Assembly: GCF_000332475.2 (NCBI RefSeq)
Contig: NZ_AOGX02000013.1
Span: forward strand, 1-64,000
From: Leptospira yanagawae serovar Saopaulo str. Sao Paulo = ATCC 700523
Lineage (GTDB): Bacteria > Spirochaetota > Leptospiria > Leptospirales > Leptospiraceae
Length of the DNA: 64,000 nucleotides
Reading direction: 5' to 3'
Shown: one piece after another, positions 38,236 through 47,680 of the stretch
Layout: each line of letters begins with the position of its first letter
How positions within the stretch are numbered: the first letter of the stretch is position 1
Position numbers and translations under genes: made by a program
The notes under the pieces: model-generated
Database searches by the model: none
The model's input: the letters and a program-made list of their open reading frames with translations, nothing else
What the model was told of the DNA's origin: nothing

Positions 38236-39194
38236 CAAAAACAATTTTCATCACTGGTGGAAGTGGTGTTCTCGGTAAGGCTTTGATTGGAAAACTAATT
38301 CCTGATTTTAAAATTATCGCTATAGGAACAAACCATTCCCATTTTCCGGAACACATTCGCCATCATAAACATTTTAAGTTTTATGAAAGAGACTTAGTCA
38401 AAATAAAATCACCAAAAGATTTTGCGATTACGGAATCTATTGATTTGGTTCTACACCTAGCCGCCGTTGTATCGGGCGCAAAAGTTGATGAGGAAACTTA
38501 TTACCAAATCAATGTAAATTCTACGAAACATTTAGTTGGATTTGCGGAAGAAAAAAAAATCCCTTACTTTGGATTTGTGAGTAGTATTTCAGTGTATGGA
38601 CCAAAGGAAACAAATTTAACTTTGAATAGTGAAAGGTTTGGGAAAACAATTTATGCCAAAACAAAATCCTTGGCAGAAGATTTTGTTTTCCAAGCAAACA
38701 AAACTTATTCAGTGATTCGTTTGGCAAGTATCTATGGAAAAGGAACAAAAAGTTTTGTTTCTAAATTAAAATCACTTCTAAACAGAGGTGTGTACCCAAA
38801 AATCCCACCCACTCGTAAAAAATCGATTTTACACATCAATGATGCAACAGAAGCTTTGTACCTTTGGACCAAACAATGTTTAGCTGGTAAGAAACCTGAG
38901 TCAGTTTATGCATTTTCCCATCCTGAGTCAGTGACAATCCAAGAAGTGATAGATACCTTCCGTAGTTTGGGAATCACCAAAAAGTTCCAAGTTCCCATCC
39001 CAGTTTCTGGGATTTGGTCCCAAATTTTAGAAAGGATCTTTCGGATGATCAGTTGGATTCGGAAAAAACCATTCCATGGTTCACCTCTGCAACCTTTACT
39101 TGAGTCCGTGGCCATTTATGACCATGGTTCCTGGGAAAAGATCGGTTATTTTCCAAAATCAGATTTACGAAAAGGATTAATGGACTATCAATAA
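38232..39194 (+). CDS. NAD-dependent epimerase/dehydratase (extended SDR)
   Basis: A 320-residue enzyme. NAD(P)-binding motif TGGSGVLGKAL lies at about 7-17; the catalytic Ser is in SSISVYG and the catalytic pair is YAKTK (Tyr-x-x-x-Lys) at about 139-143. Such enzymes modify nucleotide sugars or lipid carriers. ATG 38232 overlaps the DUF445 stop by four bases, preferred over the earlier TTG frame from 38208. The downstream secreted-protein gene follows after a short gap. The substrate cannot be read from the sequence. Confidence 0.8.
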   Translation: MTKTIFITGGSGVLGKALIGKLIPDFKIIAIGTNHSHFPEHIRHHKHFKFYERDLVKIKSPKDFAITESIDLVLHLAAVVSGAKVDEETYYQINVNSTKHLVGFAEEKKIPYFGFVSSISVYGPKETNLTLNSERFGKTIYAKTKSLAEDFVFQANKTYSVIRLASIYGKGTKSFVSKLKSLLNRGVYPKIPPTRKKSILHINDATEALYLWTKQCLAGKKPESVYAFSHPESVTIQEVIDTFRSLGITKKFQVPIPVSGIWSQILERIFRMISWIRKKPFHGSPLQPLLESVAIYDHGSWEKIGYFPKSDLRKGLMDYQ

Positions 39195-39223
39195 TCATAG
39201 TACCTATGGCCGATATTTTAAGT

Positions 39224-40030
39224 ATGAAAAAGCGACTTTGCCTCTTAATTTTATTATGTCTTACTGTAACAGGAATCGAAGCTGCTACATGGATTGAAGA
39301 CTCTTTGGGATTTGCTTTTGAATACCCTAGAGGTTGGGCTAAGTCAGTATTACGCCATGCAGACACAGTACGGATCCAAATTGCAAAAACCAATCGTGAA
39401 GCAATTCTCCAAATCGATGTGGCTCGCCGAACAAAAGAATATGATTTGGATCGTTTTATTGAGGAAACCATTGATACTTTTTTAACGAAATACCCTGATT
39501 TAAAACTCGTTCGCGAAAAAGTATTAGAAAACGAAATCGCAGGTTTTGACGAATCGGTATTTGTTGTCCTCCATTATACAGAAAACAAACAAACCATTTC
39601 CAATCGATTTTTATTCCATAGAAAAGGTGGAATGTATTATGTCATCCAAGCCAAAACCACTCGTGTTTTGTATCCCAAATATGGAAAAGACTTAGATACC
39701 GTGATGAAAAGTTTTCGTAGGGAACCACGTACGAAAAACAGATGGCGTAACGATAGTTTGGCGTATTTAGACCCCAAAAAAGACGAGAGACTCATCCAAT
39801 ATGTTTCCATCACCATCCGTCCGATTGACACTTTCCCTCATGAACAAGGTGTTTCTCAAAAACAAGAAGATGGTTGGTTATTCTCAGTTGAAGGCAATCA
39901 CAAACCGGGAGTTAGTGATTTTGAAACCCGTCCAAAACCAAATGACCATGGTTATACCCCCGCAGATGTGAAACCAGACACCCCTACTTCTGATGAACCT
40001 GTTGTGATTCCTGACGGTTCTGGAATCTAA
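39224..40030 (+). CDS. Secreted protein with PsbP-like fold
   Basis: A protein of about 268 residues. The start ATG at 39224 gives a signal peptide (MKKRLCLLILLCLTVTGIEA); an ATG at 39206 would add six residues. The mature N-terminal half (SLGFAFEYPRGW, followed by VRIQIAK and GGMYYVIQAKT) resembles the PsbP/DUF1795 type found in periplasmic proteins. The C-terminal third is Pro- and Asp-rich and unstructured. It likely works in the periplasm. The gene lies 29 bases after the epimerase and could be in the same transcript. Confidence 0.6.
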   Translation: MKKRLCLLILLCLTVTGIEAATWIEDSLGFAFEYPRGWAKSVLRHADTVRIQIAKTNREAILQIDVARRTKEYDLDRFIEETIDTFLTKYPDLKLVREKVLENEIAGFDESVFVVLHYTENKQTISNRFLFHRKGGMYYVIQAKTTRVLYPKYGKDLDTVMKSFRREPRTKNRWRNDSLAYLDPKKDERLIQYVSITIRPIDTFPHEQGVSQKQEDGWLFSVEGNHKPGVSDFETRPKPNDHGYTPADVKPDTPTSDEPVVIPDGSGI

Positions 40031-40086
40031 TATACACAAGCTCCAAAACGGCCTCCCGACTCCCCGAACCTAAACCAAGTCCAAAG

Positions 40087-40111
40087 TCCCAACTCGCATC
40101 ATGAGTTGGGA
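40087..40111. other. Hairpin with the TCCCAACTC stem
   Basis: A perfect 9-bp stem TCCCAACTC / GAGTTGGGA with a seven-base loop. The same arms occur in the terminator at 24259-24312. No T run follows on either strand, so its role between the secreted-protein gene and the ars operon is unclear. Confidence 0.45.
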
Positions 40112-40227
40112 AACACCGCACCACTCACAAATCCAGGTTCTAAGCTACCGACGAAGAATGGAGAACCCGGACTAAAGTGGATTTCCAAAAGGAAAAAATC
40201 CCTTGACGGTGAATGCCCCATCCATTA

Positions 40228-40243
40228 ATCGTATATTTACGAT
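40228..40243. promoter_or_regulatory. Probable ArsR operator
   Basis: ATCGTA-TATT-TACGAT is a perfect 6-bp inverted repeat that begins 21 bases before arsR. A TTGACG at 40203-40208 is spaced so that the operator covers the -10 region. Autoregulation by ArsR in the absence of arsenite is expected. Confidence 0.65.
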
Positions 40244-40248
40244 ATACT

Positions 40249-40590
40249 ATGGCAATCAATAAAAAAACTGAATTCCAAGATTCCATCCAGAGGTTTGCAT
40301 CATTTGCCAAACTATTATCACATCCAGCGCGGATTGCAATTTTAGAAGTATTGGCCAGTCGCCAAACTTGCGTTTGTGGTGAGATTGTAGAAGTATTACC
40401 TTTGGCCCAATCTACGGTGTCACAACACTTAAAAGAACTAAAAGAAGGTGGGTTAGTGAAAGGAACAGTGGAAGGCACCAGCTCTTGTTACTGTATCAAT
40501 TGGGAAATTTTTAATCAAATGTCGGAAGAGTTTATCACATGTATCAAATCAATAGGAGAATTCCAAAAGGAAAATGGGAGTTGTTGTTAA
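40249..40590 (+). CDS. arsR: ArsR arsenite-responsive repressor
   Basis: A 113-residue winged-helix repressor. The helix-turn-helix is LPLAQSTVSQHLKELKEGG (about 50-68). The metal-sensing motif TCVCGE (near 36-41) matches the CxC site in the alpha-3 helix of arsenic-type ArsR proteins; further Cys residues lie in SSCYC and the end is SCC. The ATG at 40249 follows the palindromic operator directly; the longer TTG frame would cross it. It is the first gene of a four-gene operon; arsC starts two bases after its stop. Confidence 0.85.
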   Translation: MAINKKTEFQDSIQRFASFAKLLSHPARIAILEVLASRQTCVCGEIVEVLPLAQSTVSQHLKELKEGGLVKGTVEGTSSCYCINWEIFNQMSEEFITCIKSIGEFQKENGSCC

Positions 40591-40591
40591 A

Positions 40592-41011
40592 ATGAAAAAG
40601 AATATTTTAATCCTGTGTACAGGGAATAGCTGTAGAAGTCAAATAGCCGAAGGTTGGATGCGTTTTTATGCCAAAGACAAAGCAAACGTATACAGCGCAG
40701 GAATTGAAACACATGGTGTGAACCCTAAGGCAATCGCTACCATGAAAGAAGTGGGGATTGATATATCAAGTCACACTTCCAATCACGTGAATGAATACAA
40801 AGATGTTCGTTTTGATTATATCATTACTGTTTGTGATCATGCAAAAGAGAATTGTCCTTACATTCCCAGTGATGCAAAACGTTTCCATCATAACTTCACT
40901 GATCCTTCCAAAAAACAAGGAACCGATGAAGAGATCTGGCAAGCCTTTGCAGAAACGAGAGAAGAGATCCGAAATTACTGTGAAAACTTTGTAAAAAAGG
41001 AATTAAATTAA
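40592..41011 (+). CDS. arsC: Arsenate reductase, thioredoxin-coupled
   Basis: A 139-residue low-molecular-weight phosphatase-type arsenate reductase that converts arsenate to arsenite. The P-loop is CTGNSCRSQ (about 9-17), and the two additional redox cysteines appear as TVCDHAKENCP, about 80-90. This is the thioredoxin-linked ArsC of the Bacillus/Staphylococcus type, not the glutaredoxin-linked E. coli type. The ATG at 40592 has GGGAG 11 bases upstream. It delivers arsenite to the Acr3 pump encoded downstream. Confidence 0.9.
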   Translation: MKKNILILCTGNSCRSQIAEGWMRFYAKDKANVYSAGIETHGVNPKAIATMKEVGIDISSHTSNHVNEYKDVRFDYIITVCDHAKENCPYIPSDAKRFHHNFTDPSKKQGTDEEIWQAFAETREEIRNYCENFVKKELN

Positions 41012-41012
41012 A

Positions 41013-41576
41013 ATGGAGAAAAAGATGGAATCACTCACTTGGATTGAATTTAAAAAACATTTGGAATTGTATCCTGAATTACAATTAAAATTTATTTATA
41101 ACAAAGATCAGACAATTTTTCCGAACTTTCATATTACTGAATTTAAACTAGCAACCATTGAAGCCGTTGATTGTGGTGGGAATTTAGATTCTTGGAAAGA
41201 AATCATCCTACAAGTTTTGGAACCGAAAGAGAAAGAAGAAAATGAAAGTTTAAATCTTGGAAAAATTGGCAACATCTACTCGAAAGTTTCAAAAGCGATA
41301 ACGATCCCAGATGATGCCATTTTACGAATTGAATTTGGAAACCAAACCACTGCTATGAGACAGTTTTTCGTATCTGACGCTCAGATTGATGGCTCTGCAT
41401 TTGTAATACATTTAAAAGATGGTGCTACTGAATGCAAAGCGAAAACAAGCTGTGGACTTCCGAAAGTGGACGATATGTTGTCATTACAAGTGGCAGGAAT
41501 TCAAAAAATCGAGTCTACTCCTTCGTCATGTTGCCAACCCCGTAATGCAAAAAAAGAAACGGCAGGTTGTTGTTAA
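41013..41576 (+). CDS. Ars-operon DUF6428-like protein
   Basis: A 187-residue cytoplasmic protein. The central part (IYNKDQTIFPNFHITEFK, then VDCGGNLDSWKE) resembles a family found in arsenic operons that I recall as DUF6428; this should be verified. The C-terminus is Cys-rich (SSCCQP and AGCC), and CKAKTSCG occurs near residue 145, which could bind arsenite. A better-placed ATG occurs at 41025 behind GGAG. It sits between arsC and acr3 with no gap, so it belongs to the resistance operon, perhaps as a chaperone or sensor. Confidence 0.7.
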   Translation: MEKKMESLTWIEFKKHLELYPELQLKFIYNKDQTIFPNFHITEFKLATIEAVDCGGNLDSWKEIILQVLEPKEKEENESLNLGKIGNIYSKVSKAITIPDDAILRIEFGNQTTAMRQFFVSDAQIDGSAFVIHLKDGATECKAKTSCGLPKVDDMLSLQVAGIQKIESTPSSCCQPRNAKKETAGCC

Positions 41577-42617
41577 ATGAAACGATTGTCATTTTTAGAT
41601 CGTTATTTGACAGTATGGATCTTTGGAGCCATGGCAATTGGAGTTATCCTAGGAAAATTTCTGCCTTCAACAGTAGAATCGTTTTCAAATTTTAATATTG
41701 GAACAACGAATATTCCATTAGCCATTGGACTGATCCTAATGATGGTTCCACCTTTAGCCAAAGTAAAATACAATGAAATGGGTAAAGTGTTTCGTGATGG
41801 AAAACTATTAACATTATCTCTGGTGTTAAATTGGATTGTAGGACCAATTCTTATGTTTTTTCTTGCGATTCTTTTTTTACCGAATGAGCCAGAATACAGA
41901 ACCGGATTAATTCTTATTGGACTTGCTCGTTGCATCGCAATGGTCATTGTTTGGAATGATCTGGCGAATGGAGATAGAGAATATGGTGCCGCTCTTGTTG
42001 CACTGAATAGTATCTTTCAAGTATTTTTTTACAGTTTCTATGCCTATCTGTTTATTACGGTTCTTCCACCTTATTTTGGTTTTGCGGCAACAGCAGTACC
42101 AATAGAAATATCCGAAATCGCTAAAACTGTTGGAATTTATTTAGGAATTCCTTTTCTTGTAGGATACTTATTACGCTTTGGTTTTGAGAGATTTGGAAAA
42201 AAGGAATATTATGAATCCAAATTCCTACCTAAAATTTCGCCCATTACACTTGTTGCCCTTCTCTTCACTATCATTGTGATGTTTAGTCTTAAAGGGGAAA
42301 TGATTTTTGATCTGACCGATGATGTCGTACGAGTTGCGATTCCTTTACTTTTATACTTCATTACGATGTTTTTTTTAAGTATTGGTTTAGGATACAAACT
42401 TGGAGTGGATTATTCCAAAAACGCAGCGGTAAGTTTTACTGCTACTGGCAATAACTTTGAATTAGCGATTGCTGTATCCATTGGCGTATTTGGTATTGGA
42501 AGTGGTGCCGCCTTTGTTGGCGTCATCGGTCCGTTAATCGAAGTACCTGCCTTGATCCTTCTTGTCAAAGTTGCCTTGGCATTTCGAGATCGATATTATC
42601 AGAAACAAATGAATTAA
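41577..42617 (+). CDS. acr3: Acr3 arsenite efflux permease
   Basis: A 346-residue inner-membrane protein of the bile/arsenite/riboflavin transporter superfamily, with about ten spans. The conserved segment [19 protein letters not shown] (about 121-139) contains the Cys essential for arsenite export in Acr3 proteins. Acr3 exports arsenite in exchange for protons. It begins directly after the DUF6428-like stop and is the last gene of the operon. Confidence 0.9.
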   Translation: MKRLSFLDRYLTVWIFGAMAIGVILGKFLPSTVESFSNFNIGTTNIPLAIGLILMMVPPLAKVKYNEMGKVFRDGKLLTLSLVLNWIVGPILMFFLAILFLPNEPEYRTGLILIGLARCIAMVIVWNDLANGDREYGAALVALNSIFQVFFYSFYAYLFITVLPPYFGFAATAVPIEISEIAKTVGIYLGIPFLVGYLLRFGFERFGKKEYYESKFLPKISPITLVALLFTIIVMFSLKGEMIFDLTDDVVRVAIPLLLYFITMFFLSIGLGYKLGVDYSKNAAVSFTATGNNFELAIAVSIGVFGIGSGAAFVGVIGPLIEVPALILLVKVALAFRDRYYQKQMN

Positions 42618-42627
42618 ACTCAATGTA

Positions 42628-42661
42628 ATTTTGTTTTTCCCAATCGAGTGGGAATCAAAAT
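42628..42661. terminator. Terminator-like hairpin between convergent genes
   Basis: ATTTTGTTTTTCCCA and TGGGAATCAAAAT pair through TTCCCA/TGGGAA around six bases and through the flanking ATTTTG/CAAAAT arms. It lies between acr3 and the old yellow enzyme gene and could serve both directions; the far arm includes the stop codon of the latter. Confidence 0.55.
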
Positions 42662-43899
42662 TTAGAATTCTCCATCCACCTTCTGTATCGTTTTGTTAAT
42701 CGAAACAAACGCAATTGATCTGAAAGCAGACGAAACCAAGGGTAAATTTTTACTTTTGGTGATTTCTTTTTGGCAAGTCGCTGCAATTGGTAACGCACCA
42801 TAGCCATTGTGGCAAGGCCTGCCAGTGCTTTGGACTTCCAATTCGGAAGTGGTAATTTCACAATTGGATTTCGATCCTCCTTCCAATCATTTGGTAAATT
42901 GGGATTCAGTGCAAGGGCCGTTGCCATACCAACGAGAGAAACACCCGATTCCAATACAGTTTCAGCTATTTGTATTCTTGAAATTCCTCCTGTTACCATG
43001 ATGGGCACAGTCGCAATTTTTGTAATCTGCCGAGCAAAGTCTAAGAAATATGCCTCTCTTGCCAGGGTTGAACCATCACGAGAAACACCTTGCATTGCCG
43101 GAGCCTCATAGTTCCCACCCGAGATTTCGATAAAATCAACACCTAACGGTTGTATTTTTTTTATTACTTCGATGGCATCTTCAAAGGGAAAACCACCTTT
43201 TTGAAAATCGCTTGAATTCATTTTGACAGAGACAATGAAATTTGGACTGACCGACTTACGAATAGACTGGATCACTTCCAATAAAAACCGGGAACGGTTT
43301 TCTAAACTCCCACCCCATTTGTCCGTCCTTTGGTTCACTAACGGAGACAGGAATTGGCTTATCAAATAACCGTGGGCAGCATGGATTTCAACTCCATCAA
43401 ATCCTGAGTTTTCGGCAAGTTTTGCTGTGGTAACAAACCTTTGTATGGTTTCAAGAATTTCGGATTCGTCCATCGCTTTTGGTTTTCCCAAAAGTTTGGA
43501 AAGGTTACCAAGATCAACTGATATAGCTGAAGGAGCCCATACATTACCACCTAACTTCGCTAAGATTTGCCTTCCTGGGTGGTTGATTTGCATGATGATC
43601 TTTGCACCATTCGATTTTACGGTTTCGGCCCAAGTCTTAAATCCATCGAGAGAAGTTCCTTCCTCTAAAACCACACCTCCAGGACCTGTCATGGCTCTAT
43701 GGTCCACCATCACATTTCCAGTGATGAGAGTTCCCACTCCACCCTTCGCCCAAACTTCATATAAATTCCAAAGAGAACGATTTGGTTCTAAATTTTCATT
43801 GGAGAGGTTTTCCTCCATGGCGGCTTTTACCAAACGATTGGGAAGAGAGATTCCGTTGGGGAGACGAAGGGGAGAGAATAAGTTTGAGTTAAGATGCAT
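42655..43899 (-). CDS. NADH:flavin oxidoreductase (old yellow enzyme family)
   Basis: A 414-residue TIM-barrel flavoprotein. Typical motifs are present: NRLVKAAMEE (about 21-30) at the FMN site, QINHPGRQ (about 104-111), EIHAAHGYLISQFLSPLVN with the paired His/His (or His/Asn-like) substrate-binding residues (about 171-189) and the WGGSLENR segment (about 194-201). It reduces activated C=C bonds with NAD(P)H. The substrate is unknown. The ATG has no clear ribosome site. It converges with acr3. Confidence 0.85.
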   Translation of the reverse strand: MHLNSNLFSPLRLPNGISLPNRLVKAAMEENLSNENLEPNRSLWNLYEVWAKGGVGTLITGNVMVDHRAMTGPGGVVLEEGTSLDGFKTWAETVKSNGAKIIMQINHPGRQILAKLGGNVWAPSAISVDLGNLSKLLGKPKAMDESEILETIQRFVTTAKLAENSGFDGVEIHAAHGYLISQFLSPLVNQRTDKWGGSLENRSRFLLEVIQSIRKSVSPNFIVSVKMNSSDFQKGGFPFEDAIEVIKKIQPLGVDFIEISGGNYEAPAMQGVSRDGSTLAREAYFLDFARQITKIATVPIMVTGGISRIQIAETVLESGVSLVGMATALALNPNLPNDWKEDRNPIVKLPLPNWKSKALAGLATMAMVRYQLQRLAKKKSPKVKIYPWFRLLSDQLRLFRLTKRYRRWMENSKF

Positions 43900-43998
43900 T
43901 GGTAATGGTTAGACAAAACCAGTTGGATTGATTGATCGATTGCCTGCGTGAATTTCTTCGATTGGTTCCGAAAAGAAATAGATCAAACAAGTTGAACT

Positions 43999-45018
43999 CT
44001 AATTGGATTGGTTCTTTTTTCGTTCTCGTTTGTTTTCGTACATCCTTTCGTCGGCCTTTGCAAGAAGAGTTTCTAAATCTTTACCATCTTCAGGATAATG
44101 AGAAATTCCGTAACTTGTTTTGATGAGTAAAGGTTTAGACTCATAATTAACTTCACCTTCCACAAGTTTTGCGATGCTAGTCAAAAAGGATGTCACAGAC
44201 TCTTTCGGTTCTGGGTTCATCAAAATCAATCCAAACTCATCACCACCTAGTCTTGCAAATACATCATGATCTTGGATCAAATTAGAAAGTCGTTTTGCAA
44301 ATTGAGCAATATAAAAATCACCTGCTGCATGGCCATAGGTATCATTCACTTGTTTTAATCCATCTAAGTCAAACATGGCAACTGTGAGAGAAATTGCATT
44401 TGATTCTAATTTAGCTATCCCACGTCGCAAATAATCATAAAATGCGGATCGATTGTAAATTCCTGTGAGTGTGTCATGACTTGCAAGGTATGACATCGAT
44501 TGTAATCGTTTTTCTCTTTCCGCCCATCGGTATGCATTGTGTAAAATGGCTGCCATTGTTCCTGACAACATATTAAGTGCAGAAATATCACTTTCTGTAA
44601 AACTAGACGGTTTTACACTGAGAACTTTTAAAACACCTAACACCTCAGAGTCAAAATACAAAGGCACAACGATCATGGATCGTAAACCTACAACCCGACA
44701 AGCTTCACGATTGACTCGATTGTCTTCTTCTGAGTCAATGCAGTATAAAATTTCTTTGGATTGTAAACTTAATCCTGAAAAACTTCCATTTACTTTAAGA
44801 CGTAATCCAATTTGGTTTTCGGCAGTACCACTGGCAGCTCGGTACACCAAATCCTCTCCTTCAACCAACTCAAAAACAGCACCATCACCACCCACAAGTT
44901 CTTTTGACCTTGTGGTAATGAGTTGTAATAAAAGGGGAACTTCAGGATTTGCTGATGTTAACTCCGTTTGAACTTTTAAAATTTTTTCTAAAGTTGATTC
45001 TGAAGGAGATGTTGCCAT
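43999..45018 (-). CDS. GAF-GGDEF diguanylate cyclase
   Basis: A 339-residue cytoplasmic protein. A GAF sensor domain occupies about 10-160 (VVPLYFDSEVLGVLKV), followed by a GGDEF domain with the intact active site RLGGDEF (near 257), so it should make cyclic di-GMP. The inhibitory I-site RxxD is absent: the corresponding residues are QDHD. No EAL domain is present. It lies 40 bases after the six-span membrane protein gene and is possibly in one transcript. Confidence 0.85.
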   Translation of the reverse strand: MATSPSESTLEKILKVQTELTSANPEVPLLLQLITTRSKELVGGDGAVFELVEGEDLVYRAASGTAENQIGLRLKVNGSFSGLSLQSKEILYCIDSEEDNRVNREACRVVGLRSMIVVPLYFDSEVLGVLKVLSVKPSSFTESDISALNMLSGTMAAILHNAYRWAEREKRLQSMSYLASHDTLTGIYNRSAFYDYLRRGIAKLESNAISLTVAMFDLDGLKQVNDTYGHAAGDFYIAQFAKRLSNLIQDHDVFARLGGDEFGLILMNPEPKESVTSFLTSIAKLVEGEVNYESKPLLIKTSYGISHYPEDGKDLETLLAKADERMYENKRERKKNQSN

Positions 45019-45058
45019 ATCGTTTCAGAGATAGAATAGCAAAAGCTCATGATTATTT

Positions 45059-45646
45059 CTAGCTTAATTTCCGAATCCCTTGTCCAAGGCAATAATTTGC
45101 AATCGCAAGTAAGACGTGAAAGATATCAACGTTCAGTAATGGACCCCTGGAACCTTTTGTGCCAATGACAAGACCTGCTAGTATAAATAAAACAGCACCA
45201 ACGATTCCCATGATCGCCGCATTTGCATGTTTTGGAAACCGAATGATGGAACTCACAAGTACAATTGCCATTGCAATGCCACCGACAACAGTCGAATAAA
45301 TTGGAAGTGGGTACAAATATCCAAATACCAAGTAAAGGGCAAATAAGAGAGCGATCAAAAGGTAAAAGGTTTTCGTGGAAACGGAACGAAAGGTAAAATG
45401 GAAAAACGAAACTCCAAGTAAAGGAACACCCAGACATCCGGAAAGTCCCACAAAGAAACGGTAAATGGAATCGAGAGTATTGATTCCTAAAAAGTGAATC
45501 GCTCCAAGAGCAGCAGAAATCCCAATGATAGAAAATCCATAAAAAGCGGACCGAGACGGGATCGCAGATTTACCTAAAAACTGATATGCCACAAAGAGTG
45601 ACACAAGGGAAAGGAATGAGTCGGAAAGGAATGTCGATAGAACCAT
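45059..45646 (-). CDS. Six-span membrane protein of unknown function
   Basis: A 195-residue, strongly hydrophobic protein with about six membrane spans and no signature that I can name. The last loop ends with GTKGSRGPLLNVDIFH. It starts about 50 bases downstream of the PAS sensor gene and precedes the GGDEF gene, so it could be co-expressed with signalling proteins. Function not assigned. Confidence 0.6.
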   Translation of the reverse strand: MVLSTFLSDSFLSLVSLFVAYQFLGKSAIPSRSAFYGFSIIGISAALGAIHFLGINTLDSIYRFFVGLSGCLGVPLLGVSFFHFTFRSVSTKTFYLLIALLFALYLVFGYLYPLPIYSTVVGGIAMAIVLVSSIIRFPKHANAAIMGIVGAVLFILAGLVIGTKGSRGPLLNVDIFHVLLAIANYCLGQGIRKLS

Positions 45647-45693
45647 GGTGAAAGAATTAGAACCAAAACAAAGTTTGTGGCAAGTGAAAATCT

Positions 45694-47514
45694 TTACGGC
45701 TTTACATTAAATTCTGGTGGGATCACTTCTTGGGATTTTCTGACAATATCGCCAATGACATCATCCAACTCATTTGCAGAATCCAATAGATACCCTAAAC
45801 TTCTTTCTTCTTCTTCTTTTGTCAAACTTCGTGTTCGAATGAGTTCGATGATCCCCATAATCCTTGCCAAAGGGCTTCTCACCACATGAGATTGGGTCCA
45901 TGCAATGTTTCTTAATTTTTGGTTTTGCACTTGGATGGCTTCCATTTGCGTTTCCCTGTCGGTCACATCATGAAAATTGTCAACGATGCCTCCTATCGTT
46001 TCGTCGGACAACATATTGGTGAGAGTAGACTCCACGATCCGCCAAGATCCATCTTTATGTTTTGCACGAAAGGTTTCACTCTGTAACGAAGCACCAAGAG
46101 GAAGGGCCAATACCTCAAATAATCTTTTTTTTAACTTAGGAGTATCATCGGGATGGATCACATCAAATAAACTTAGCTGAAGGGCTTCTTCTTCAGTATA
46201 TCCCATCACTTTTGTAATAGAGGGTGATACATATTTTCCTTGCCCTCTTGGATTTAATATCATGACGACATCGGTTCCATTTTCTACAAGTGCACGAAAT
46301 CTTTTTTCATTTAATAAAAGTTCCTTACTTTTTTTCATAAGAATGGAAATATCTTTTGAGAAACAAGCGAGGCCCGTTATCTTTTCGTCAACATTGCGAA
46401 TCGGGTTGAAATAAACTTCCCTATGTTCTTCTTCATTTGTGATGGGACTGATAAAATTTTCATAAGTTGTGAACGATTCACCAGAAAGTCCCCTTTCATA
46501 ATATTCTTTCCATTTATAGTAAAATTCTTCACCCGCTGTTTTAACTAGGACATTATCTCCTTCTTTAGCGGGAACTTGTTGCAAATAACTCAGAACATCT
46601 AAAAAGGATTTGTTTGCTGCCACCAAACAAAAATTAGTATCAATTGACCAAATCAAATCAGAAGTTCCATTGATTAGCGCCTCTTGATTTCGTTTGATGC
46701 GAATGAGTTTTTCTTCAATTGTAACTTTTTCGGAGATGTCTCTTGTTAAACTAAGAACAGAAACGATATTTCCTGTTTGGTCTGTTAGTGGGACCGCCGT
46801 ACTTTCCATCCAACGTTGTGTTCCCTTCATACCAATGATTCGAAATCTAGCACTTGACTTAATTCCTTTGAGGGCATTTTCATGAATGGTTTGGTAAAAC
46901 TTAAGGTCAGCAGGTTCAATTAAAGATTCTACTTTTTGGCCGATGGCTTCTTCTGAAGAATCTGCTTCGATCATACTAAGCCCTGCGGGGTTCATTTCGA
47001 TCAGGATTCCATCTGGTGAAACCACTTTCACACATTCAGGCTCAGATTGCAGAATGGAACTCAATCTAATTTCTTGTTGTTTGAGATGAAAAATGGATTC
47101 TGTTTTTTCTGTGATGTCTTGGAAAATGCCTGCAATTTGAATGGCAACTCCCTTTTCATCGCGGATCACTTCTGCTTGGCTATGGATGTATTTGATGTTT
47201 CCTTTTGCAGTCACTAAACGGCATTCCAAATTATAAGGAATTCCTTTTGTCAAAACATCTTCCAAATGTTGTTTGGCTTTTTCACGGTCATCGGGATGAA
47301 CAGAATGATAACCTAACTCGAGTGAAACGGGCATATCACTTGGTTCCATTTCAAGGATGGCGAATACCCCGTCTGACCAATGGACACTTGCATTGGTTAA
47401 ATTGATTTCCCAATGACCAAGTTTCCCCAAAAATTCCATTTCACGAAGGATACGTTGGTAATTTATCTCTTTTCGTGATGCAGAAGAGTTTGGTTTTTGT
47501 GAAGGAGGATTCAA
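45694..47514 (-). CDS. Multi-PAS signalling protein with HisKA-like end but no ATPase
   Basis: A 606-residue cytoplasmic protein with four PAS/PAC domains at about 25-135, 150-265, 275-395 and 405-520, each ending in a linker such as FQDITEKTE, TRDISEKV, SKDISILMK and FHDVTDRE. After 525 there is a histidine-kinase dimerisation helix with an H-box-like SHVVRSPLARIMGI. The ATP-binding N, G and F boxes are absent; the chain ends 60 residues later. Such proteins may bind partner kinases. TTG start at 47512-47514 with AGGA seven bases upstream. Confidence 0.75.
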   Translation of the reverse strand: MNPPSQKPNSSASRKEINYQRILREMEFLGKLGHWEINLTNASVHWSDGVFAILEMEPSDMPVSLELGYHSVHPDDREKAKQHLEDVLTKGIPYNLECRLVTAKGNIKYIHSQAEVIRDEKGVAIQIAGIFQDITEKTESIFHLKQQEIRLSSILQSEPECVKVVSPDGILIEMNPAGLSMIEADSSEEAIGQKVESLIEPADLKFYQTIHENALKGIKSSARFRIIGMKGTQRWMESTAVPLTDQTGNIVSVLSLTRDISEKVTIEEKLIRIKRNQEALINGTSDLIWSIDTNFCLVAANKSFLDVLSYLQQVPAKEGDNVLVKTAGEEFYYKWKEYYERGLSGESFTTYENFISPITNEEEHREVYFNPIRNVDEKITGLACFSKDISILMKKSKELLLNEKRFRALVENGTDVVMILNPRGQGKYVSPSITKVMGYTEEEALQLSLFDVIHPDDTPKLKKRLFEVLALPLGASLQSETFRAKHKDGSWRIVESTLTNMLSDETIGGIVDNFHDVTDRETQMEAIQVQNQKLRNIAWTQSHVVRSPLARIMGIIELIRTRSLTKEEEERSLGYLLDSANELDDVIGDIVRKSQEVIPPEFNVKP

Positions 47515-47680
47515 TGTATATTCCTGGCCAAAACGGGACTTAGAGTCTCTCAGATTGGGATTTGCAAGTCAGCCTTTTTTTTCATCTAGGGAGAGAACGA
47601 AGCTAGAATTCGGAAAAAAAATTCATATATGCAAACAACACCTGCCAGGGATCCGTAGGGTTTAGTCCATTGTGAGTGGA

